From contig JARFRM010000176.1 of assembly GCA_029287235.1 (NCBI GenBank), positions 1-48,221 on the forward strand: a stretch of DNA of 48,221 bases. The letters run 5' to 3'. This DNA comes from Thermoanaerobaculales bacterium. Its GTDB lineage: Bacteria > Acidobacteriota > Thermoanaerobaculia > Thermoanaerobaculales > Sulfomarinibacteraceae. The position numbers were made by a program, and so were the translations under genes. This document shows positions 10,016 through 16,719 of this stretch, in pieces. How positions within the stretch are numbered: the stretch's first letter is position 1; each line of letters starts with the position of its first letter. The notes beneath the pieces were generated by a model. It was not told the origin of the DNA and ran no database searches. It worked only from the letters and a program-made list of their open reading frames with translations.

Positions 10016-11291
10016 CCCATGGGCACCCCCTGCCGGTGATGTGCGCCTCGAAATCCTCTCTGAAGAACCTGAGGGCGCTCGCGAGCGGATCGGCGGCGCC
10101 GGGCGCCAGTGCGCAGAAGGTGTAACCGGGCCCCAACAGCTTGCAGTGGTCTTCGAGTATCCCGAGATCGTCTTCCTGTCCCTCCCCCTTTTCTATGGCG
10201 GTCAGGGTCTTTTCCACCCACGGCAGGCCCTCGCGGCACGGAGTACACCAGCCGCAACTTTCCTGGGCGTAGAAATGCTCCATGTTGGCCAACATTCCCA
10301 CCGGGCATGTGCTGTCGTCGAGGATGATCATGGTGCCGGTTCCGAGCCGGCTGCCGGCGTTGGCGATGTGGTTGAAGTCCATGGGTAGATCCAGGTGCTC
10401 GTCGAGAAGAAACGGCGTCGACGCACCTCCGGGGAGGAAACCGCGGAGCCGCAGACCGTCCTTCATTCCACCTGCGTGCTGCTCGATGATTTCCCGGATC
10501 GGGGTGCCCATGGGCAACTCGTAGATCCCGGGTCGGTTGACCTTGCCGCTGACCCCGTAGAGCTTGGTCCCGCTTTCCTCGGTCAGACCCAGGTTCCGGT
10601 ACCACTCGGCGCCGTTTCGGACGATATGCGGCACGTTGCACAGAGTCTCGATGTTTTGGATGATGGTGGGTTTGCCGTAGAGGCCCGCAACCGGAGGAAA
10701 AGGCGGTTTGGACCGCGGGTTGGCGCGGCCGCCCTGGAGCGAGGTCAACAGAGCCGTCTCCTCACCGCACATGTAGCGCCCCGCGCTGACGTGGACGTGG
10801 AACTCCAGGTTGAAGCCGGAGCCGAAGATGTCTTCACCGATGTAGCCCGCCGCGCGCGCCTCGGCGGCGGCGTGGCGAAGTCGCAGGAAGGAATCCCGAT
10901 AGGCCCAACGGATGAAGACATAGCCGAAGTCGGCCTCCATCGCGTAGGCAGCCAGCAGCACACCCTCGATCAGTTGATGAGGGTTGCCCTCGATCAGGAG
11001 GCGGTCCTTGAAGGTCCCGGGTTCCATTTCGTCGCCGTTGGCGACCAGGTATCTTCGGCCGGTGTCGCCGTTCCGTTTGGGAACGAAGCTCCACTTCATC
11101 CCGGTGGGGAAGCCCGCTCCTCCGCGGCCGCGGAGACCCGACGCCTTGACCGTTTCGATGACCTCGGACGGCGTCATCTCACGGAGCGCCGTGCGGAAGG
11201 CCTGGTAGCCCCCCATGTCCTCGTACCTGTTCAGGCTGAGGACGTCACCGTTGGCCTGGATGCCCGCGGTGAGGGGTGTCTCGGCGGTCAT
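9996..11291 (-). CDS. nuoF: NADH-quinone oxidoreductase subunit F (NADH/FMN site)
   Basis: A 431-residue subunit that binds NADH, FMN and cluster N3, where electrons enter complex I. The glycine-rich nucleotide motif GRGGAGF is at residues 55-61. The N3 ligands are C346, C349, C352 (ESCGWCTPCREG) and C393 (TFCALAPGA). The length is normal. The ATG at 11291 overlaps the nuoE stop by 4 bases. The last few residues and the stop codon are encoded within the heptamer repeat at 9953-10015, so the C-terminal tail after the conserved FEAHI segment is probably not conserved. Confidence 0.97.
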   Translation of the reverse strand: MTAETPLTAGIQANGDVLSLNRYEDMGGYQAFRTALREMTPSEVIETVKASGLRGRGGAGFPTGMKWSFVPKRNGDTGRRYLVANGDEMEPGTFKDRLLIEGNPHQLIEGVLLAAYAMEADFGYVFIRWAYRDSFLRLRHAAAEARAAGYIGEDIFGSGFNLEFHVHVSAGRYMCGEETALLTSLQGGRANPRSKPPFPPVAGLYGKPTIIQNIETLCNVPHIVRNGAEWYRNLGLTEESGTKLYGVSGKVNRPGIYELPMGTPIREIIEQHAGGMKDGLRLRGFLPGGASTPFLLDEHLDLPMDFNHIANAGSRLGTGTMIILDDSTCPVGMLANMEHFYAQESCGWCTPCREGLPWVEKTLTAIEKGEGQEDDLGILEDHCKLLGPGYTFCALAPGAADPLASALRFFREDFEAHITGRGCPWGSGGRY

Positions 11292-11770
11292 GATGAGTCG
11301 GCCTCTTCACAGGCATCTAGGATCTTGTCAATGAGCTCGGGCGTCAGCGGTCCGCAGAGAATCTCGTCCACCATCATCGCCGGCGCCATGTCGCAGGCGC
11401 CGAGGCAGGGGATGGTCAGCCAGGTGAATCGTCGGTCCGGTGTGGTCTGGCCGAGGTCGATCCCCAGTCTGCGCCTGAGGTGATCGCCCACCGATTCGCA
11501 CCCCATGATCCAGCAACTCACGCTGTCGCACATGAGGATCACGTGTTTGCCCACCGGTTTGCGGAAGACCAGGCTGTAGAAGGTGGCGACGCTCTCGAGA
11601 TCCGACAGGTTCATGTCGAGCTTCTTCGCCAGCCACGCCATGGCCTCGTCATCGACCCAACCGCGCCGGTCCTGGATGAACTTCATGGCCGCAACGCAGG
11701 CCGACCTGGGGTTCTCCTCCAGGCTCAGGCCGTAATCGAAAAGCGCGAGTTCGTCGGGTGTGAGGACCAT
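11288..11770 (-). CDS. nuoE: NADH-quinone oxidoreductase subunit E ([2Fe-2S])
   Basis: A 160-residue thioredoxin-like [2Fe-2S] subunit carrying cluster N1a beside NuoF. The ligands are C81-x4-C86 (CDSVSC) and C122-x3-C126 (CLGAC), the standard spacing. The helical N-terminal half includes RRGWVDDEAMAWLAKKL and SVATFYSLVFRKP, typical of the family. I chose the ATG at 11770, which shares one base with the nuoCD stop (TGATG). A longer in-frame extension would run back into nuoCD and has no family character. The length is normal (150-180). Confidence 0.96.
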   Translation of the reverse strand: MVLTPDELALFDYGLSLEENPRSACVAAMKFIQDRRGWVDDEAMAWLAKKLDMNLSDLESVATFYSLVFRKPVGKHVILMCDSVSCWIMGCESVGDHLRRRLGIDLGQTTPDRRFTWLTIPCLGACDMAPAMMVDEILCGPLTPELIDKILDACEEADSS

Positions 11771-13518
11771 CAGCGATCCACATCCGCGAGCACGAAGTCG
11801 ATGCTCCCCAGGATCGCGAGAAGATCGGCGACGAAGACGCCGCGGCTGATCCAGGGGACGGTCTGCATGTGGGCGAATGATGGTGCACGGATTCGTGTCC
11901 GGTATGAACCCGTCGAGCCGTCGCTGACAAGGTAGTAGGCGGTGAAGCCCTTGGGCGCCTCGATGCCCTGGAAGGCCTCGCCGTGGGGGATGACGGGACC
12001 CCAACTGACGTTGACGAAGTGGTGAATGAGCGTCTCGATGTCCTTCATGGTGGCTGCCTTCGGCGGTGGAGTGGCGAGTGAATGATCCGCCTTGTACGGC
12101 CCCTCGGGCATCCTGTCGATGCACTGTCGGATGATTCTCAGGCTTTGACGGATCTCCTCGATCCTCACCAGCGCCCTGGCATAGCAGTCGCCTTCCCGGG
12201 CCGTGGGAACATCGAAATCGAAATCCTCATAGCCGCCGTACGGTTGCTGTCTTCTGAAGTCCCACTCGACTCCGCAGGCGCGCAGGTTCGGGCCCGTGAT
12301 CCCCCACCGGATGGCCTGGTCTCGGGTATAACCGCCGACACCCTCGGTCCGTGCTCTGAAGATCCGGTTCTGCATAACGACCTTGTCGTACTCAACGAGT
12401 CGGGCGGGCAGATAGTCGAGAAAGCTCCTCATCAACCGGTCCCAGCCGTGAGGGAGATCGTGGGCCACGCCGCCGATGCGAAACCAGCTCGGGTGCATAC
12501 GGCCGCCGCAGATCGCCTCGACGATGTCGAAGATCCGCTCGCGATCGACAAACATGAAAAAGACCGGCGAAAGGGCGCCGATGTCCTGGGCGAAGGTGCC
12601 GTACCAGACCAGGTGAGAAGCGATGCGAAAGAGCTCCGCCATCATGATGCGGATGGTCTTTGCCCGGTCGGGAACCTCGATCCCCGCGAGCTTCTCGACC
12701 GCCAGAACATAGGGGAAGTTGTTCTGGACGCCGGACAGATAGTCGATGCGATCGGTGTACGGGATGTAGGTGTGCCAGGTCTGGCGCTCCGCCATCTTCT
12801 CGGCGCCGCGGTGGTGATAACCGATATCGGGGATGGCATCGACGATGAGCTCGCCATCGAGTTGGAGAGCCATTCGCAGGACACCGTGGGTCCCCGGGTG
12901 CTGCGGTCCCAGGTTGAGGAAGAGGAAGTCGGAGTTCTCCGCCTGCCGCTCCATCCCCCAGTCTTCCGGGTTGAACCTCAGCGCCTCCTGCTCTTTGTCG
13001 TGGTCGGCTTCGGTGGGCTCGTACAGTCCTATCTCGGTCGCCCGGGCGGGGTGTTCCTTGCGCAGCGGGTGACCCTTCCAGGTCGGCGGCATCAGGATCC
13101 GCCTCAGCTCCGGGTGGTCGTCGAAGGTGATCCCGAACATGTCGAAGACCTCACGCTCATACCAGTTGGCCGCGGTCCACAGCCCGGTGGTCGTCGGGAC
13201 CGACGGGTACTCTCCCAGCAACGGCACCTTGAGTCGGAGGTGTTGGTTTCGTTCGTAGCTGAAGAGGTGATAGACGAGGGTGAAGTCGGCGGCGGGCTGA
13301 TCTTCCCGATGGATGCGCTCGCGCTCGTCGATGGCGGTGAGATCGAGCAGGGTCGAGAAGGGCTGTGTAGCGCGACGGCAGAGGTGGTCCGCCGCCGTGG
13401 CCAGCCGGTCGAGTGGAACCCAGATCGTCGGAATCTCGTCGATTGTCGATTGCACCGAAGCGCTCGACTCCCGGAGCTGCTCCACAATCTCCAGGGCGAC
13501 TTCGGGCGCGCTCGTCAT
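11770..13518 (-). CDS. nuoCD: NADH-quinone oxidoreductase subunits C and D, fused
   Basis: A single 582-residue protein. Residues about 1-180 are the NuoC (30-kDa) domain with the signature [13 protein letters not shown] at 118-130. Residues about 197-582 are the NuoD (49-kDa) domain, starting with [12 protein letters not shown] around 201-212. The hydrogenase-like C-terminal region includes [20 protein letters not shown] and ends in the usual DFVLADVDR. NuoD forms the quinone-reduction cavity with NuoB. The C-D fusion is characteristic of E. coli-type complex I. The start is ATG at 13518, behind GGAGGTGGGG and 26 bases after nuoB. Confidence 0.97.
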   Translation of the reverse strand: MTSAPEVALEIVEQLRESSASVQSTIDEIPTIWVPLDRLATAADHLCRRATQPFSTLLDLTAIDERERIHREDQPAADFTLVYHLFSYERNQHLRLKVPLLGEYPSVPTTTGLWTAANWYEREVFDMFGITFDDHPELRRILMPPTWKGHPLRKEHPARATEIGLYEPTEADHDKEQEALRFNPEDWGMERQAENSDFLFLNLGPQHPGTHGVLRMALQLDGELIVDAIPDIGYHHRGAEKMAERQTWHTYIPYTDRIDYLSGVQNNFPYVLAVEKLAGIEVPDRAKTIRIMMAELFRIASHLVWYGTFAQDIGALSPVFFMFVDRERIFDIVEAICGGRMHPSWFRIGGVAHDLPHGWDRLMRSFLDYLPARLVEYDKVVMQNRIFRARTEGVGGYTRDQAIRWGITGPNLRACGVEWDFRRQQPYGGYEDFDFDVPTAREGDCYARALVRIEEIRQSLRIIRQCIDRMPEGPYKADHSLATPPPKAATMKDIETLIHHFVNVSWGPVIPHGEAFQGIEAPKGFTAYYLVSDGSTGSYRTRIRAPSFAHMQTVPWISRGVFVADLLAILGSIDFVLADVDR

Positions 13519-13544
13519 CTGACCCCACCTCCGATCGTCGGTAT

Positions 13545-14186
13545 CTACACCTCGTCGGGCGACTTCAGCTCAATCAGCTCGGATCGACGCTCCCATTTGA
13601 GATCTCTCATGTTCGGCGGCTCGGGACGACGCACCTCCTGGTCCCCGACGGCCCAGCTCAGCGGGCGGCGTTCGTTGCCGACCAGGTGGCGGAGGAGCTG
13701 CAGACCCTCCATGAATGCCTCCGGTCTGGGTGGACATCCGGGGACATAGACATCGACCGGGAGAAACGAGTCCACACCCTGGACCACGCTGTAGATGTCG
13801 TACATGCCTCCCGAGTTGGCGCACGATCCCATGGAGATGACCCACCTCGGTTCCATCAACTGGTCGTACAGACGTTGGATGATCGGCGCCATTTTTCGAA
13901 AGACCGTGCCCGCCACCACCATCAGATCCGCCTGCCGCGGCGAGCCCCGGATGACCTCCGAGCCGAACCGGGCGATGTCGTACTTGCTGGTCAAGCTCGT
14001 GGCCATCTCGACAAAACAGCACGAGAGCCCGAAGGCAAACGGCCAGATCGAGTTCTTTCTGCCCCAGGCGAGCAGATCCTCGAGCCGTGCAGTGAGAACG
14101 ACTCTCTCGGCGGCGGTCTGCATCGATCGGGCGTTGAGTTCCTCGAGGATCCGGGCGGTCGTCGGGAGGTTGCGCCCCCGCGTCAT
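13545..14186 (-). CDS. nuoB: NADH-quinone oxidoreductase subunit B (cluster N2)
   Basis: A 213-residue subunit holding the terminal cluster N2, which reduces quinone. The four cysteines are present: the tandem pair C56-C57 in [11 protein letters not shown]122 in MGSCANSGG and C151 in VPGCPPRPE. The ATG at 14186 overlaps the nuoA stop by 4 bases. This start leaves an N-terminal stretch of about 45 residues before the conserved [10 protein letters not shown], on the long side but within the range for E. coli-like NuoB. The larger in-frame extension would overlap nuoA and is rejected. Confidence 0.96.
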   Translation of the reverse strand: MTRGRNLPTTARILEELNARSMQTAAERVVLTARLEDLLAWGRKNSIWPFAFGLSCCFVEMATSLTSKYDIARFGSEVIRGSPRQADLMVVAGTVFRKMAPIIQRLYDQLMEPRWVISMGSCANSGGMYDIYSVVQGVDSFLPVDVYVPGCPPRPEAFMEGLQLLRHLVGNERRPLSWAVGDQEVRRPEPPNMRDLKWERRSELIELKSPDEV

Positions 14187-14605
14187 TTGGGATCGGCCCC
14201 GGTGGTCCCAGCCTCCGCGGGCAGGTTCGGTCGGGCCGGGCCCCACCGGAGAGCTCCCACCCGGCACAGATAGATGAGCGCGACCAGAAGAAGAACGATG
14301 AACAGCGAGATCACCGCGTACCCGGTCCAACCCAGTTCGCGCACCGCCACCGCCCAGCTGAAGATGAACACCGCCTCCAGATCGAAGATCACAAAGAGCA
14401 TGGCCATCAGATAGAACTGAGAGGTCATCCGCACGCGAGCGGATCCCTCGGAAACGATTCCCGACTCGTAGGGCTCACCGGTCGCGCGATCGTCGTGACG
14501 ATTCCCGAGAAAGAAGGAGGCTCCGACCATGACGCACACGACGCCGACGACGCTGACGATGTAGACGCCGAGAGGCCAGAGGAAGGAGGCTCCGTTTGCG
14601 GTCAT
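14183..14605 (-). CDS. nuoA: NADH-quinone oxidoreductase subunit A
   Basis: A 140-residue membrane subunit with three hydrophobic helices, the first gene of the complex I operon. The conserved loop is visible as [18 protein letters not shown], followed by [23 protein letters not shown], the acidic helix typical of NuoA/ND3. The usual loop cysteine of many NuoA proteins (YECG) is replaced by serine (YESGI), a variant also known from E. coli-type enzymes. The start is ATG at 14605 with a weak AAGGGA ribosome site. A promoter lies about 35-65 bases upstream. Confidence 0.95.
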   Translation of the reverse strand: MTANGASFLWPLGVYIVSVVGVVCVMVGASFFLGNRHDDRATGEPYESGIVSEGSARVRMTSQFYLMAMLFVIFDLEAVFIFSWAVAVRELGWTGYAVISLFIVLLLVALIYLCRVGALRWGPARPNLPAEAGTTGADPK

Positions 14606-14630
14606 GTCGTTCCCTTTTTCCGCGCTTCTC

Positions 14631-14660
14631 TTGCTGACACTATAGTATTGCTGGTATAGT
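14631..14660 (+). promoter_or_regulatory. Possible divergent promoter toward the CBS gene
   Basis: On the plus strand TTGCTG (14631-14636) and TATAGT (14655-14660) are 18 bases apart, interleaved with the nuo promoter on the other strand. If used, the transcript would have a leader of roughly 275 bases before the CBS-domain gene. The -35 match is moderate (TTGCTG for TTGACA), so the call is tentative. Confidence 0.35.
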
Positions 14661-14668
14661 CATTTCAA
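14639..14668 (-). promoter_or_regulatory. Sigma70-like promoter for the nuo operon
   Basis: Reading the minus strand, a -35 box TTGAAA (14668-14663) and a -10 box TATAGT (14644-14639) are separated by 18 bases, ending about 33 bases before the nuoA start. The region is markedly AT-rich compared with its surroundings. It matches sigma70 consensus at four to five of six positions in each box. No other convincing promoter precedes nuoA. Confidence 0.6.
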
Positions 14669-14941
14669 CAATTTATCAGATGAGGACAGGTGCAAACTGG
14701 GGTCGAAAAGACGATTCGTCGGGAAAGCTCACATGCTTTGGAGCAGGCGTCGCACTACCGTGCGCGAGAGCAGCCGGTCCCGCCGCTCGGGTTGCGAACC
14801 CAGGATGGCTCAGGAGGTCACGGTGCGGGAGGCTGAGTCAGAATTCAGAGGCCTGGTCATCGCCTGTCGTCACGATCGATCGGCCTGGGCCTCACCCTGT
14901 GTTTCGGATCATGAACCCCTGGCGGTCATCGGGAGGTAACC

Positions 14942-15475
14942 ATGCTCGTGGATGCACCAATCGTTCGTGATGTGATGAAGAAACCCAGTCGGACCTTCAG
15001 GATGGACCAGTCGATGCCGGAGGCGACCGGTATCGTCGCGCGATCTCCGGTCGCGGCGGTCCCGGTTGTCGATGAGAACGGCGAGGTGGTCGGTCTGCTG
15101 ACCGAGAAGGACTGTCTCCGAGCCGTGGGAACGTGGTCCTACGAGGGCGTTTCCGGTGGGGTGGTGAAAGACTACATGTCGGATCTCACCGTTCGTCTGA
15201 CGTCGCAGATGGATCTCCTCTCGGCATCGCTCGCCTTTATCGAATGCAACTTCGCCTGTCTGCCGGTGATCGATGACGATCGGCTGGTCGGGCGTCTGGT
15301 GCGCCATGAGCTTCTGACCGCCATTGAACGCTGGGCGACCGAAATCAACAAAGAGCTCACGGATCGTGTGACGGCCACGTCCGCCCACCAGCGGCCATCC
15401 GCCATCCCGCACATGCTAAAAGTTGTGGGTTCGGCAACCCGAGAACAGATTTCGCAGATCTTCAAGAAGAACTGA
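14942..15475 (+). CDS. Two-CBS-domain protein
   Basis: A 177-residue soluble protein with two CBS domains and no other catalytic domain. The first spans about residues 8-63 (VRDVMKKPSRTF through VVDENGEVVGLLTEKDCLRA). The second spans about 75-130 (VKDYMSDLTVRL through CLPVIDDDRLVGRLVRHELL). CBS pairs bind adenine nucleotides and act as energy or ligand sensors; the ligand and target here are unknown. The ATG at 14942 follows a strong GGAGGTAACC site. A palindromic repeat begins 5 bases after the stop. It lies divergent from the nuo operon, but a functional link to respiration is only a guess. Confidence 0.9.
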   Translation: MLVDAPIVRDVMKKPSRTFRMDQSMPEATGIVARSPVAAVPVVDENGEVVGLLTEKDCLRAVGTWSYEGVSGGVVKDYMSDLTVRLTSQMDLLSASLAFIECNFACLPVIDDDRLVGRLVRHELLTAIERWATEINKELTDRVTATSAHQRPSAIPHMLKVVGSATREQISQIFKKN

Positions 15476-15479
15476 AAGC

Positions 15480-15520
15480 AATTCGTCGGACGAATTGCGG
15501 CGGCGCGTCGAACGCGCCGA
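15480..15520 (-). repeat. Composite palindromic repeat, copy 2 (inverted)
   Basis: The same two-palindrome unit as at 56-98, in opposite orientation. The AATTCGTC/GACGAATT palindrome (15480-15496) comes first, then GGCGCGT and ACGCGCC (15502-15518) around a 3-base centre. It starts 5 bases after the stop of the CBS-domain gene. With copy 3 it forms a converging pair enclosing 15521-15676. Differences from copy 1 lie mainly at palindrome centres, ends and the linker, leaving the stems intact. Confidence 0.8.
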
Positions 15521-15676
15521 TTGATCACAGCCCATCCATGTTCGGCTGACTTGAGGTTGGGTTCGTTACGATTGCGCCAATCATCGCTAACGGCCTGAAT
15601 GTTGAAATCACAGAGCGGTCAACGTTTGCCGTGGCCCCGATTTCCCGCGAGACTCCGTGCGATGGTATGCGATGTA

Positions 15677-15719
15677 TCGGCGCGTCAGACGCGCCGCCAA
15701 AATTCGTCCGACGAATTTT
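15677..15719 (+). repeat. Composite palindromic repeat, copy 3
   Basis: A 43-base unit identical to copy 1 except for one base at the centre of the first palindrome (15679-15695). The second palindrome (15699-15719) is identical, with 10-bp arms. It lies immediately upstream of the antiporter gene, ending 25 bases before my preferred GTG start. That placement argues that the in-frame codons across it are not translated. Confidence 0.85.
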
Positions 15720-15744
15720 ATTGCAGTGCTACGATTTCGAGGTT

Positions 15745-16692
15745 GTGGAGTTTTCGCAGTTCCTCCCCTGGGTGATGGTCGTGGTCGGCATAGTCGGTCT
15801 CGGCCAGGGTGCGTCGTGGCTGGTGGATGGGGCCTCGCGCCTCGCGCTGCGCCTCGGGGTCTCGCCCATGGTCGTGGGGCTTGTTGTCGTCGGCTTCGGT
15901 ACCTCCATGCCCGAGTTTGCGGTCTCGGTTCGGGCAGCTCTCGTCGATTCCGGTGGGTTGAGCGTCGGCAACGCGGTCGGCTCCAACATCATGAATCTGC
16001 TCCTCGTACTCGGTGTCGCCGCGATGATCAAACCGATCCACGTCGTCGGTGGCGAGAGGGTGCTCCGCCGGGATCTCATTTTCGGAGTGATCCCCGCCGT
16101 CGTGATCATGGCCGCGGCGTGGGATGGTTTCATCGGTCGACCGTCGTCGGTGGCGTTGCTCGTGATCTTCGCCGTCTTCATCGGCCTCGCCCTGCGTCAG
16201 GCCCAGACCGAGAACACCGGCAAGACCGTGGTCAGCGGCGGGCCCATGAAACACCTGGGACTCACCCTGATCGGCATCGTCGTGCTCGTGATCGGTTCCG
16301 AGATGATGGTCCGGGGCGGGATCGACATCGCACGGAGATTCGGGATCTCTGAGGCGGTGATCGGACTCACGCTGGTCGCCTTCGGTACCTCGCTGCCGGA
16401 GCTCGCCACCTCGGTGGCTGCGGCCTTCAAGGGCGAGTCCGAAATCTCCATCGGCAACGTCCTCGGGTCCAACATCTTCAACCTGGGTCTGGTGGTGGGC
16501 ACCGCCTTCACCATCAACCCGGCGTCGGTACCGGTCTTCGTCATCCGCCAGGACATCCCGTTTCTCGTCCTTGCCACCTTCATCGTAGGCAAGGTCGTGA
16601 TCCGTGACGGTCGAATCAGTCGGGCGGAAGGCACGATGATGCTGGTGCTGGTCACGGCGTACCTCATCTTTGTCGTTGTTCGCGGCGGGTAG
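15745..16692 (+). CDS. CaCA-family calcium/sodium (cation) antiporter, YrbG-like
   Basis: A 315-residue inner-membrane protein with about ten helices and the two inverted alpha-repeats of the CaCA superfamily. The first is GFGTSMPEFAVSV (50-62) with GNAVGSNIMN (75-84). The second is AFGTSLPELATSV (212-224) with GNVLGSNIFN (237-246). It probably exchanges Ca2+ or another cation for Na+ or H+. The open frame extends to an ATG at 15631, but that stretch runs through the palindromic repeat and has no membrane character. The GTG at 15745 gives the normal length (about 315-325). A TTG at 15721 is another option. Confidence 0.9.
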   Translation: MEFSQFLPWVMVVVGIVGLGQGASWLVDGASRLALRLGVSPMVVGLVVVGFGTSMPEFAVSVRAALVDSGGLSVGNAVGSNIMNLLLVLGVAAMIKPIHVVGGERVLRRDLIFGVIPAVVIMAAAWDGFIGRPSSVALLVIFAVFIGLALRQAQTENTGKTVVSGGPMKHLGLTLIGIVVLVIGSEMMVRGGIDIARRFGISEAVIGLTLVAFGTSLPELATSVAAAFKGESEISIGNVLGSNIFNLGLVVGTAFTINPASVPVFVIRQDIPFLVLATFIVGKVVIRDGRISRAEGTMMLVLVTAYLIFVVVRGG

Positions 16693-16719
16693 GGGGCCTG
16701 GGGTTCGGTGTCGGGTTCC

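Larger units (their letters stand above)
14606..14941. other. Intergenic region between nuoA and the CBS-domain gene
   Basis: This 336-base stretch holds the interleaved divergent promoter candidates at 14631-14668. The remaining part, about 14680-14941, has no recognised gene. Two short overlapping plus-strand frames exist. One (14733-14939, 68 codons, ATG) stops two bases before the CBS start, so it could be a leader peptide, but its arginine- and serine-rich translation resembles no family I know and it lacks a good ribosome site. I treat the rest as untranslated leader or spacer. Confidence 0.5.

Noticed and set aside
15480..15719. A CRISPR array from the repeated palindromes
   Set aside because: Only two units, inverted relative to each other, with no regular spacers and no cas genes nearby.
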